Source: DATFLS01 sp964413425
GTDB taxonomy: Bacteria; Fidelibacterota; JAANXI01
Direction of reading: 5' to 3'
DNA length: 32,082 nt
Assembly (NCBI GenBank): GCA_964413425.1
Contig: CAYPST010000043.1
Location: forward strand, 1-32,082
Shown here: positions 7,687-15,590 of the stretch, in pieces
How the letters are laid out: each line of letters begins with the position of its first letter
Position numbering within the stretch: position 1 is the first letter of the stretch
Translations under genes and position numbers: made by a program
The notes under the pieces: model-generated
What the model was told of the DNA's origin: nothing
Seen by the model: the letters and a program-made list of their open reading frames with translations, nothing else
Database searches by the model: none

Positions 7687-7707
7687 TATTGGATATTATA
7701 TCCAATA
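7687..7707. promoter_or_regulatory. Intercistronic palindrome between peptide 2 and protein C
   Basis: TATTGGATAT and ATATCCAATA form a perfect 10-bp inverted repeat around one base, 13 nt after the peptide stop. Such stems between a bacteriocin gene and its immunity gene can stabilise or attenuate the message so that the peptide is made in excess. A stem in the same position occurs at 15066-15100. Confidence 0.6.
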
Positions 7708-7719
7708 CAGGTTTTACTT

Positions 7720-7962
7720 TCAGCTGGTAAGAGCCTGACAGGCAATGCTTCCTCCAATTGAAAAAGCTGCACCAATGCCAATACCAATAAGTGTCATTGT
7801 TCCGAATGAAAGGACAGTAGTCGCTGCCATATAATATCCGAATGCTGCGGAATTCGCGGCACCCATTCCCCAGAATCCCGCATTACACAGCACATTGATG
7901 GTATCGCTCTTCGACCAACCGCCCCGGATCTCCGCCATCTCATCATAGGTTAATTCTTTCAT
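7720..7962 (-). CDS. Double-glycine leader microcin-like peptide 2
   Basis: The precursor has 80 residues and leader MKELTYDEMAEIRGG (1-15), followed by WSKSDTINVLCNAGF. The mature part (65 residues) is Gly/Ala/Met-rich and hydrophobic (about 33-73) with several small-xxx-small repeats. It has two Cys (26 and 75) that could form a disulfide after export. The start has a strong site, GGAAGGAGA, seven bases upstream. The upstream 190 nt resemble those of peptide 1 base by base over long stretches, so the whole cassette (control region, peptide, partner) was duplicated. The partner at 7256-7624 follows. The bacteriocin role is inferred from leader, composition and context. Confidence 0.85.
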   Translation of the reverse strand: MKELTYDEMAEIRGGWSKSDTINVLCNAGFWGMGAANSAAFGYYMAATTVLSFGTMTLIGIGIGAAFSIGGSIACQALTS

Positions 7963-8081
7963 GATATACTCTCCTTCCGGTTGTTAGGATTTGATATTTC
8001 TCAGTCAGACTCTCTATTTATAGTTCAATTCCCGTGCCAGCAGGAGATCACAAGAGTGAATAACTACGGCAATTGTTTGAT

Positions 8082-8109
8082 ATTATAGGCTTTAGATGGA
8101 ATAGGCCAA
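8082..8109 (-). promoter_or_regulatory. Possible promoter of the peptide 2 operon
   Basis: On the minus strand TTGGCC (8109-8104) and TATAAT (8087-8082) are 16 bases apart. This lies between the inverted repeat (8151) and the start codon (7962). The -35 box is poor and is not conserved in front of peptide 1. Confidence 0.3.
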
Positions 8110-8150
8110 CTGGAAGAATCTCACATAACTGGTGCAGAATGGCCGAGAAA

Positions 8151-8190
8151 TCGAGCTATAGCTCTCCCCAAGTCGAGCATGAGTTCGACT
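8151..8190. promoter_or_regulatory. TCGAGC-type inverted repeat upstream of peptide 2
   Basis: TCGAGCTATAGCTC (8151-8164) is followed by a degenerate inverse copy starting TCGAGCATGAGTTCGA (8173). It lies 189 nt upstream of the peptide 2 start, the same distance as for peptide 1. The inner 12-mer GAGCTATAGCTC is itself a palindrome. Confidence 0.5.
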
Positions 8191-8674
8191 CGTCGGTGAT
8201 GTAATCCGTAGAATTCAATTGTACCAGGAAAATTCGGGTCATAAAAACTTTAACTCACCAGGAATGGGTCGTAAAACAATGAATTCGGTGCGTAAAAAGA
8301 GTAAATAAAGGTGAAACGGGTGTTAGTTCTGTACCTGTTATCTGTTAACCTGCGCTATATCTGTACTTCGTGCGAGCTATAGCTCGACTATGCCTGCGGA
8401 GGATTCAGGTGAGAGGATATTATGACGACATTATATTTTCGGTGATCATGCAATCAACGTCTTTTGGCCGGGCCGTTTTCCCACCAGGCTCACACCCGAA
8501 AAAACTATTGTACCGGCCGCCGGGAGTCTGTATACTGAGGGTAAAGAGGGCAGTCCCATAGTGTCCGTTTATTCTGCCGAACGCAAATGGTTCCCAGGTG
8601 CCCCCATTTTTTTGATAACCTGATTTCGGGGACACCAGAGGACAAAAAATGAAACAGCAGAGGGAGGACCTGTT
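8191..8674. other. Intergenic with short repeats, no supported gene
   Basis: It contains three spaced copies of a GGGTCRTAAAA-like motif (about 8236-8300), another TCGAGCTATAGCTCG-type palindrome at 8373-8387, and a loose GGTGCCCCC/GGGGACACC stem (8599-8638). Short frames here lack coding character. Confidence 0.4.
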
Positions 8675-9082
8675 GTGTTCAACATCGAAGACATCATCAT
8701 TGCGTACGAATTCGTGAGCACGGGAATGTCGGGTGACACCCGGGTGGTGCTGGACAAGAAGACCGGTGAGATCCATTATGAGTCCGTTGCCGCCGGGGAG
8801 GAAATCGAAGAGGATCTGGACTGGGAATACTGCGTGGAGGTGCCGGATAAGTATGACCTGGATCTGGGGAACCAGCTGGTGTTTGATTTCGTCAGACAGC
8901 ACATGCCGGATGAGTATGACCGGGTGAGCGACTACTTCCGGAGCAAAGGGGCGTACCGGCGGTTTAAAGATTTACTGGAAACACAGGATCTGCTGGACGT
9001 GTGGTATGGGTATCAGGATCAACGGGTGGAAGAAGCACTGCGGCGGTGGTGCGAAGCGAACGGAGTGGAATTGGAGAATTAA
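8675..9082 (+). CDS. UPF0158 family protein
   Basis: The product is an acidic, soluble protein of 135 residues. The N-terminus (MFNIEDIIIAYEFVSTGMSG) and the following strand TRVVLDKKTGEIHY, then FVRQHMPDEYDRVSDYF and the aromatic C-terminal helix (FKDLLETQDLLDVWYGYQ), are the recognised layout of UPF0158, a small family of unknown function. It starts with GTG, supported by GGGAGG seven bases upstream. The next gene (9199) is 116 nt downstream on the same strand and also encodes a small conserved cytosolic protein, so the two may be co-transcribed. Confidence 0.8.
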   Translation: MFNIEDIIIAYEFVSTGMSGDTRVVLDKKTGEIHYESVAAGEEIEEDLDWEYCVEVPDKYDLDLGNQLVFDFVRQHMPDEYDRVSDYFRSKGAYRRFKDLLETQDLLDVWYGYQDQRVEEALRRWCEANGVELEN

Positions 9083-9198
9083 CCCGGGCAGGACCGTTCT
9101 CCGGGGCGGACCGGGCACTTGTTGGGATACCTGATCCGGATGCAATGACAGAAAAGATACATCGCTGAGAACAATTACCACCAACAGGAGGGTGCATC

Positions 9199-9498
9199 AT
9201 GAAGGCAGGAATACTCTTCACCGGCTCCGGACCGATCCTGATACTTACCTCGTACGATGCCCTGACTGATCCGGATCTGGTTGAGAAGCTCGCCATCAAA
9301 GGGATTAACAAATTCATCGCTTACGAAATCCCGGTGGAAACGGCGAAAGAACGGTACGGAACCCATTACCAGGTGATTATGGGCGACCTGTATCAGGAGG
9401 ATGATCTGCGGGTCCTGGATTACGACGGACATCATATTTTTCACACCTTCTCGCTTGCGGAACTGGGGGAACCCATCTACTACGATCCTGATGAGTAA
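9199..9498 (+). CDS. Small conserved cytosolic protein of unknown function
   Basis: The product has 99 residues and no signal or helix spanning a membrane. The pattern KAGILFTGSGPILILTSYDA, then IKGINKFIAYEIPV, RYGTHYQVIMGDL and LRVLDYDGHHIF is one I recognise as a small conserved bacterial family without known function. The start is firm: AGGAGG lies eight bases before the ATG. It follows the UPF0158 gene and is followed by a repeat region. Confidence 0.7.
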   Translation: MKAGILFTGSGPILILTSYDALTDPDLVEKLAIKGINKFIAYEIPVETAKERYGTHYQVIMGDLYQEDDLRVLDYDGHHIFHTFSLAELGEPIYYDPDE

Positions 9499-9554
9499 CT
9501 GTTTCTATCACCAGAATTATTCATGACCCCGGAACGTCTGACGCTATCTTTACT

Positions 9555-9698
9555 GGGTACATAAGTGCATAGGGTACATAGGGTACATAGGTCTGGAGGC
9601 GTTCGGTATCGTGCATAGTCCAGGCTAAACCACAGACTCGCTGACCATGCAAGCGCATTTATCTCGGATACCTTATGTCCCTATGTACTGATGTACCC
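9555..9698. repeat. GTACATAGG short repeats in direct and inverted order
   Basis: From 9555 the unit (G)GTACATA(A/G)G recurs three to four times, with GTGCATAGG variants. The inverse form (CCTTATGTCCCTATGTACTG) occurs at 9671-9690. The whole can fold into a long imperfect hairpin. There is no spacer pattern, so it is not a CRISPR array. Confidence 0.55.
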
Positions 9699-9855
9699 GG
9701 ATGCGTTGGGGGAGGGACCAAAAAAGACCATCAGGTGAGTTCATCGCAGATTAGTATTCCGGGGCAGGGAATATTTCTTTTTGTGACTGACCGGACAGCT
9801 GATTAACTTTTCCGCTGGAAGCGCCGATACAAGCAACGAGTGAACTGGAGTTATG

Positions 9856-11001
9856 ATGAAATCCCTCCGTATATGGAATCTGATTGCCCTACTCACTGGA
9901 CTCTTTCTTGTATTTACCTGCGTCCACCCGCAGCCGGGGAGACCTGCCACCGAATCAGATCCTGTCGACCGGAACGTCCTGCTGCCTCCCGGGCCGGACA
10001 ATCCCCGGAACAGCGAGGGCGATTTCATCCGGTTGAAGGATGGCCGGATTCTGTTCATCTATACCCACTTCACCGGCGGAGGCGGTGATCATGATGCGGC
10101 CCATCTCGCCGCAAGGTTCTCGTCGGACGGCGGGCAAACCTGGACGCAGCAGGACCAACTGGTGATCCCCAATGAAGCCGGGATGAACGTGATGTCCGTC
10201 TCCCTGCTGCGGCTGCAGACCGGGGAGATCGCCTTATTTTATCTCCGGAAGAACTCTCTCGTCGATTGTCGCCCGGTGATGCGCATCAGCAAGGATGAAG
10301 GCGCCACCTGGGGTGATCCGAAGGTGATTATCCCGGAGAGTGAGACGGGGTATTACGTGTTGAACAACGATCGGGTGATCCAGCTCACCGGCGGGCGGCT
10401 TATTGCTCCGGTGGCACAGCATAACAGTCCGGAATGGGAAGGGCGATCATCCTACGGGCATATCATGTGCTATGTCTCAGACGACAACGGCCGCACCTGG
10501 CGCCGGAGCACCACCATTCTCACTCCCACCAGCACGGTCAGCGGCGACTCGGTCCTGATGCAGGAGCCGGGGGTGGTGGAACTGGCGGACACCCGGCTGC
10601 TCATGTTTATCCGGACCGACCGGCATGTTCAGTACATCTCCTATTCCGGCGATAACGGGGAGACCTGGCTGCCGGCGCGGCCGGGAAATATTCCATCGCC
10701 CCGGTCCCCGGCCGGCATCGAACGGATCCCACAGACCGGAGATCTGCTCCTAATCTGGAATAATAATCCCGATGATCAGCGCCGCACACCCTACAATGTG
10801 GCCATCTCCAGGGATGAAGGCATCACCTGGGAGCACATCAAAACCCTGGAAGACGATCCGGACGGCTGGTATTGTTACACCGCCATCGCATTTGTGAATA
10901 ACCGTATCCTCCTCGGACACTGCGCCGGTGATCGCCGGGAAGGCGGATTGAATGTTACACAAATTACCCGGTTTCCGGTGAGGTACCTCTACGAAAATTA
11001 A
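9856..11001 (+). CDS. Sialidase-like (BNR repeat) lipoprotein
   Basis: The product has 381 residues: a signal sequence with lipobox LVFTC (Cys22), then a beta-propeller with five Asp boxes: SSDGGQTW (about 89), SKDEGATW (145), SDDNGRTW (208), SGDNGETW (264) and SRDEGITW (318). This is the layout of GH33-like exo-sialidases and related BNR proteins of planctomycetes and FCB bacteria. The early motif NSEGDFIRLKDGRILFIY and later MQEPGVVEL fit the subfamily. Substrate cannot be read from sequence: sialic acid or another acidic sugar. ATG 9856 is preferred over ATG 9853 because GGAG then sits five bases upstream. It would act in the periplasm or on the surface. Confidence 0.8.
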   Translation: MKSLRIWNLIALLTGLFLVFTCVHPQPGRPATESDPVDRNVLLPPGPDNPRNSEGDFIRLKDGRILFIYTHFTGGGGDHDAAHLAARFSSDGGQTWTQQDQLVIPNEAGMNVMSVSLLRLQTGEIALFYLRKNSLVDCRPVMRISKDEGATWGDPKVIIPESETGYYVLNNDRVIQLTGGRLIAPVAQHNSPEWEGRSSYGHIMCYVSDDNGRTWRRSTTILTPTSTVSGDSVLMQEPGVVELADTRLLMFIRTDRHVQYISYSGDNGETWLPARPGNIPSPRSPAGIERIPQTGDLLLIWNNNPDDQRRTPYNVAISRDEGITWEHIKTLEDDPDGWYCYTAIAFVNNRILLGHCAGDRREGGLNVTQITRFPVRYLYEN

Positions 11002-11036
11002 TATCGGCAGGCTGAAGGCGTAACGGAATCGAATCG

Positions 11037-11525
11037 TCAGGAAGACGACTCGGTGACTTCGGATTGATCTTCCTGCTGTGCCTCTTCCTGCTCCTGCATT
11101 TCATTCGCTAATTCTTCCTTTATCGTCTCCACATACCGCCGGGCCATCAGTTTTGCAAACCTCTTCAGATAATCTTCCATCTGAAGATCCATCCTTTCGG
11201 AGAAATTGATGACCAGTTTGGACAGCTGTTCCGCGAAAAATTCCGTGGATTCAAGCATACTGTCTTCCAGGATATGCACTTTGTCGCTGAGTTCTTTTAC
11301 TTTATCTTCCAGCAGAAAAAATCCATCGTAGGCATGCTTGTACATCTTTATCAATTGAACTATTGAATCGCTTATGGTTTCGGTATCTTCGGCGATCGAC
11401 TGGAAGAATTCCCGGACGTCCATGATGGCATCCAGTCCCGACTGGTATTCCATCACCTGGTTCTGAAGTTTCTCCAGGGCTTCGGCTGCCTGGAGAAACG
11501 ACTGACCGTTAGTGTTTTTCGGCAT
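11037..11525 (-). CDS. Coiled-coil partner protein of the helicase
   Basis: The product has 162 residues. It is strongly helical with heptad-like stretches (LEKLQNQVMEYQSGLDAIM; LLEDKVKELSDKVHILEDSM), then a basic helix (YLKRFAKLMARRYVETIKEE) and a Glu/Gln-rich tail ending SEVTESSS. It has no signal peptide or catalytic motif. Its start lies inside the 3' end of the helicase gene (17 nt overlap) with AAGGAG seven bases upstream, so the two are translationally coupled. It probably acts with the helicase as an oligomerising or regulatory subunit. I do not recognise a named family. Confidence 0.75.
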   Translation of the reverse strand: MPKNTNGQSFLQAAEALEKLQNQVMEYQSGLDAIMDVREFFQSIAEDTETISDSIVQLIKMYKHAYDGFFLLEDKVKELSDKVHILEDSMLESTEFFAEQLSKLVINFSERMDLQMEDYLKRFAKLMARRYVETIKEELANEMQEQEEAQQEDQSEVTESSS

Positions 11526-13968
11526 GGCGCAGCTCCTTTATCCCTTGCAGGATGGTTTTATTGTTTTCTATCAAGACATGCAGTGCAATGCAGTGAAGTG
11601 CTTCCCGGTATTCGGGCGAAACCGATTTCCGAAGGGTTTTCAGCAGGAATCTGTAGGGATAGACATTCACTTTCACGATGCCATCGAAGATCCGGGCACA
11701 GTGCTGCTGGTAGTAGCGGGTGCCGGTGTAATACTCCAGCAGATGCCGGAACTTCTCCGTCCGTTTCATCCCCCGCTGGGCCCGGTTGTATCGCTGCAGA
11801 CCGGTCCGGAACTCATCCGGCTGATTCGCCTGCAGAGACAGATAGGCCGCATCCAGAAAAACGAAGGGATCGTTCCGGTCGTATCCCAGCGATTCCAATC
11901 GCTCCCGGGCCTTGTCGAATGCCCGGGTGTATTCGTAGCGGCGCAGGGCTTTGAATTTGTCTGCCTCGTGCCCTGACTCCAGATAGCGTTCCCAGTAGAA
12001 ATCACCCTGTCCCATACGAAGCAGGATATCTGCGATGCCTGGCGGGTCGAAGTCGCATAGCTCCAGAAATTGGCGGCCTGCTTCATCCCACTCCTCGGTT
12101 GATCGGACGATATCGAATCCCGCGAAAAATTCCTCCGCCTGATCCGGCATTATCCGGGATTGGACGTGCTCATGCTCGGCCTGGGTGAGGAACAGCAACA
12201 AATTGGTCCGGGCGCGGGAGAGCGAGACATGCCAGAGATCCCGGTACTTCTTCTGGATGTGTCGTCCGGTGCCGTAGTGCGGCCGGTAGGAACTAAACAG
12301 CCGGATCAGAATTAAATCCTCGAACTCGAGGCCCTTGCAGTATTCGCTGGGCGCGATGAAATAGTCGTCCTCCTCGTCCAGCCGGGATTCCAGGCGCTGC
12401 AGCGTCTCCGGATCTTCCACCAGGATTCCCAAAGTCTGGGGAACCTGATTATTTTTCAGAAACGCCGTGAGCCAGTCCAGCCAGACTTCTTCCTCTCCAA
12501 TGATTAACAACGGACGTGGCCCCCTGGCCACCGGCGGGAGCCAGGGGTGATCGTCGTCATCGGAAATGCACAGGTTGTACAGATACTGATCCACGTCAGC
12601 GATTTGAACAGTGTTGCGGTGATTCCGGTTCAGAATGTGGGTCGTGGCCCGATAGTCCCGTTCCATCCGCTCCCAGGTGAAGTCGGTGAGCGTAATTTGC
12701 TGGTGGATATCCCCGAAGATCGACAGCCGGTTATCCTCCCAGTGATCCTGCTCCGGCATGCTCTCCAGCATCAATCGGATCACCTCGAACTCCAGGGGAC
12801 GAAAGTCCTGCACCTCGTCGATAATCAGGCAGAATTCGGTGAAGGCCGGCTGGGTTTCCTGCAGATGCCGGTAGAGATCCCACATGACATCCGCAGTGTC
12901 CCTGGTGGGTCTGCGCCGGTATTGCTGATGCTTTAGTGCGGTCTCATACGCCTGGTAGATATCCTCGAATGCGGCTGCTGATACCGGCAGCTTGTTTTCT
13001 GCTTCCCAACGATGCAGGATCTGCTGCCGTTCCTCTGGATCGAGATGTTCCGGGATACACTCACGCCTGTGGTCGAATTTGCGTCCGGTTTTGAGCGAAT
13101 AAATCAGTTCAAAGATCTCGATAGCCCGTTCCCGGATGCCCTGCTTCCGGAGAATATCCCTGACCAGTTCCACCGACTGCGATTTCTTCAGGGCAGCCTG
13201 TATCCCAGGATACCCCGTCTGTTCCAGGATCCACTGCACCAGTTCCTCGAAGATCATGGCCCGCAGCTGACCCCCGGACTCCTCCAGACTCAAACGTTCG
13301 GTATAGTATTCTATGACCTGTTTCAGATTTTCGTTATAAGTCAGCAGGAGCACCGATTCAGCCAGCTCCGCCAGAGTCATGGCCCGGAAAATGGCGGCGG
13401 TGGTCTTCCCGGTCCCGGCACTGCCCTGGACAAACAGAGCGCCCTGCCGGTAGGCGTTAATGATGAACCCCTGATCGTCAGTAGTCTCCAGAAACCGATC
13501 GATGGCGGCGTCAAAGAATTCTTCATCAACGGTATCCGGTGATTGATCAGTGAAGACCGGAGTGAGATCGTAAATATACCGGCTTAGCGGTGCAGGAGAA
13601 TCGGGAGCTGAATTCGGATTCTGTTCCCGTTTAATGTTGATCAGCTTCGCCACCCCGACGTCGCGATCGGAGAATTGAAATTCACCGGATTGATTCCGGA
13701 GTATGCGATAGATATCATGGGGACCGATATCGTGAAAAAAATAGGCCCGATTACCGTTGCTCTGTATCAGGCTTAATAATGCCCGGTAATTATCGGTGAT
13801 CCGGATGGAGTAGAGTCCGTCGATGTTCGTCAGGCGCTCGAAGTTCAGTCCCGGAAGATCCGGGGCCCGCAGAAGCTTGGTCAGCTGATCCATCACCCGG
13901 GGGATCAGATTCCGGTGTTTGCGAGCCAGGGCCTGGTTGAACCGTTTGCTGGTGAGTATTTTCGGCAT
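11509..13968 (-). CDS. RelE/ParE-like domain fused to UvrD/Rep-type helicase
   Basis: The product has 819 residues. Residues 1-95 resemble a RelE/ParE/YafQ-like fold (LNFERLTNIDGLYSIRITD, NYRALL, FFHDIGPHDIYR). Helicase motifs follow in order: Walker A GSAGTGKT (182-189), Walker B DEVQD (384-388), GDIHQQ (419-424), NHRNT (449-453), KGLEFE (545-550) and SLSRAR (582-587), i.e. superfamily 1A. The last 200 residues are helical, TPR-like. Known relatives unwind DNA with ATP. An N-terminal toxin-like fold could serve in nucleic-acid binding, since toxin catalytic residues cannot be confirmed. ATG 13968 is preferred over 13983 because AGGAG lies six bases before it. It overlaps the coiled-coil gene by 17 nt, forming an operon. 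Confidence 0.8.
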   Translation of the reverse strand: MPKILTSKRFNQALARKHRNLIPRVMDQLTKLLRAPDLPGLNFERLTNIDGLYSIRITDNYRALLSLIQSNGNRAYFFHDIGPHDIYRILRNQSGEFQFSDRDVGVAKLINIKREQNPNSAPDSPAPLSRYIYDLTPVFTDQSPDTVDEEFFDAAIDRFLETTDDQGFIINAYRQGALFVQGSAGTGKTTAAIFRAMTLAELAESVLLLTYNENLKQVIEYYTERLSLEESGGQLRAMIFEELVQWILEQTGYPGIQAALKKSQSVELVRDILRKQGIRERAIEIFELIYSLKTGRKFDHRRECIPEHLDPEERQQILHRWEAENKLPVSAAAFEDIYQAYETALKHQQYRRRPTRDTADVMWDLYRHLQETQPAFTEFCLIIDEVQDFRPLEFEVIRLMLESMPEQDHWEDNRLSIFGDIHQQITLTDFTWERMERDYRATTHILNRNHRNTVQIADVDQYLYNLCISDDDDHPWLPPVARGPRPLLIIGEEEVWLDWLTAFLKNNQVPQTLGILVEDPETLQRLESRLDEEDDYFIAPSEYCKGLEFEDLILIRLFSSYRPHYGTGRHIQKKYRDLWHVSLSRARTNLLLFLTQAEHEHVQSRIMPDQAEEFFAGFDIVRSTEEWDEAGRQFLELCDFDPPGIADILLRMGQGDFYWERYLESGHEADKFKALRRYEYTRAFDKARERLESLGYDRNDPFVFLDAAYLSLQANQPDEFRTGLQRYNRAQRGMKRTEKFRHLLEYYTGTRYYQQHCARIFDGIVKVNVYPYRFLLKTLRKSVSPEYREALHCIALHVLIENNKTILQGIKELRHAEKH

Positions 13969-13983
13969 CGTTGTCTCCTGCAT

Positions 13984-14598
13984 CTAATTAATACAACCTG
14001 ATTGTGCTCTGATAGTAAGCGGAGGACGGAAGCACCGGAATTTATCTGCATTCACAGAAACCCCACTTTTTCCAAAACTGATGATCCGGAACTGTTTGTG
14101 TGATGAAAAGGGTTTCATCACCAGATGCTGCTATTCAGAAACCATATCCGATACTCAGGAATGTTTCAGAGCACACACTCAACAATTAAAAGATGAGCGT
14201 ACAACTCATAATATGTATTGATAATCATCGATGCAACAAAAATGTGAGAGAAATGAACATCATTTTAGATCAGGGAATGTTTCCGCTCGAATTCGGAGAG
14301 GTAATATTCTGAAGAATCTGGCGCAGCGGCCGGGGACAGGTAAAATAACATGAGAAGTTTCTCACAGACAAATCTGATAACACTGAAATTACACAGATGG
14401 AGTCGAGCTATAGCTCTTCTCATTTCACAGCAGAGATGAATTTTGTGGGAGTCTCAACCTGCAGAACCCTTCTTATTTCCGTAAACCGGTCCCGAGCTGG
14501 CTAAAATCACCCAATTTACGTGAACAACAATTATTTCTGCCTGAGAAAACCGGGTTGATAAAAGGAAAAGTTGTTATTTCAATGCATATTAAGTGCTG
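13984..14598. other. AT-rich intergenic stretch with palindromes
   Basis: It lies between the divergent helicase operon and peptide 3 cassette. A TCGAGCTATAGCTC palindrome is at 14403-14416. There are no convincing open frames, no RNA gene I recognise, and no clear promoter hexamers for the helicase operon. Confidence 0.4.
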
Positions 14599-14641
14599 AA
14601 TCGAGCCATAGCTCTCACTCCACACGAGCTATGGCTCGATT
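14599..14641. promoter_or_regulatory. Perfect 16-bp TCGAGCCATAGCTC hairpin upstream of peptide 3
   Basis: AATCGAGCCATAGCTC (14599-14614) and GAGCTATGGCTCGATT (14626-14641) are perfect inverse copies around an 11-base loop. It lies about 196 nt upstream of the peptide 3 start, matching the 189-nt spacing of the related repeats in front of peptides 1 and 2. Confidence 0.7.
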
Positions 14642-14836
14642 ATTCCGAATGAAATAAGTGATTTCCAAGGGAAGAGAATTATGATATAATGAGAAATAAC
14701 ATACTGTAAATAAACTATTTATAGATATGATAAGTGATAGAATCACAATATTGGTATGGAATTTGAGGCTATATAGTAACGGCATTCAGCCACGGATAAT
14801 TATAATTAAATTCTCTTAAATTTTGGGAGGTTTCCA

Positions 14837-15055
14837 ATGAGAGAACTTACTATAGACGAGATGGCAGAGATTCGGGGTGGAGGTTGGAATACGGAGGAGT
14901 TTCTGTGCAATTTAGCCTTTGACCAGCTGGCAGGATGGAACTCGCTGGCTATCGGAATGGCAATAGGAGGTCCTGCTGGTGCTTTCACTGCATTCGGTGT
15001 AGGACTTGCCATAGGCGTTGGAGGTAATGCGATTTGTGCATTAATTACTAGTTAG
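14837..15055 (+). CDS. Double-glycine leader microcin-like peptide 3
   Basis: The precursor has 72 residues and leader MRELTIDEMAEIRGG (1-15). The mature part starts GWNTEEFLCNLAFDQLAGW, then a Gly/Ala-rich hydrophobic segment (IGMAIGGPAGAFTAFGVGLA) and ends AICALITS. Cys24 and Cys67 match the two Cys of peptide 2. The segment AIGGPAGA is also shared with peptide 1, although the genes lie 7 kb apart on opposite strands. The start has GGGAGG six bases upstream. A strong intercistronic hairpin and the membrane partner (15123) follow. Alternative: a secreted signalling peptide, but hydrophobicity and partner favour a microcin. Confidence 0.85.
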   Translation: MRELTIDEMAEIRGGGWNTEEFLCNLAFDQLAGWNSLAIGMAIGGPAGAFTAFGVGLAIGVGGNAICALITS

Positions 15056-15065
15056 AATTGCTAGA

Positions 15066-15100
15066 TCCCAGGCTCCTGTAAAACCTGCAGGAGTCTGGGA
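15066..15100 (+). promoter_or_regulatory. Intercistronic 13-bp hairpin between peptide 3 and protein D
   Basis: TCCCAGGCTCCTG (15066-15078) pairs with CAGGAGTCTGGGA (15088-15100), one G-U pair, loop 9 nt. It begins 10 nt after the peptide stop. No T-run follows, so it more likely protects the peptide message or attenuates read-through than acts as a full terminator. Confidence 0.65.
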
Positions 15101-15122
15101 AAATCTATAGAGGAATGACAAT

Positions 15123-15509
15123 ATGAGTAAAATAGATTATGATACTATGGCAAAATTCGTTTGGCCGACTGTAGTCTTTGCCTTTTCAGGTCTGACCTTT
15201 GTTTATTTCGTAAAAGAGGCGCCGGAACAGATAACCACATCGATAATTCCGATACTGGTATATTTCACAGTGCTGTTCATCAATAAAAAAATTGCTCCGA
15301 AGCGGCAGTCCTATTTCCCGAAGAATATCCCGGAGTATCTACTAATTGTAAATTCTTTCCTCGTTGCCTATATCTTGTTCATTCTGTTTGTTATTGAAGA
15401 TTATCTTTATATTCAAATCGGGCTTTTAATAGTCGTTACCCTTGCCTGCCTCTTCACGACTATCGGATTTATTCCAAGGTATATTAAACAGAAAAAAGAG
15501 GAGAGTTAA
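15123..15509 (+). CDS. Putative immunity-like four-helix membrane protein D
   Basis: The product has 128 residues and begins MSKIDYDTMAKFVWPTVV, the family N-terminus. Four helices are predicted (about 14-32, 38-54, 75-93, 97-116). The basic loop is NKKIAPKRQSYFPKNIPEY, helix 3 ends FVIEDYLYIQIG, and the tail is basic (RYIKQKKEES). It differs clearly from A and C, as its peptide does, which fits peptide and partner co-diverging. AGAGGA precedes the ATG. It starts 67 nt after the peptide 3 stop, nearly the spacing of peptide 1 and protein B. Confidence 0.78.
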   Translation: MSKIDYDTMAKFVWPTVVFAFSGLTFVYFVKEAPEQITTSIIPILVYFTVLFINKKIAPKRQSYFPKNIPEYLLIVNSFLVAYILFILFVIEDYLYIQIGLLIVVTLACLFTTIGFIPRYIKQKKEES

Positions 15510-15590
15510 TTTCTCTTTGTCCTTGTATCTCCCAGTGGAATCTAAATAGCTGGTAGGGAGGGGCATGAAAAGACTACTCTTGGTATAGGA

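Noticed and set aside
9555..9698. CRISPR-like short repeats
   Set aside because: The units are 9-10 nt, adjacent, of variable sequence, and without unique spacers of uniform length.
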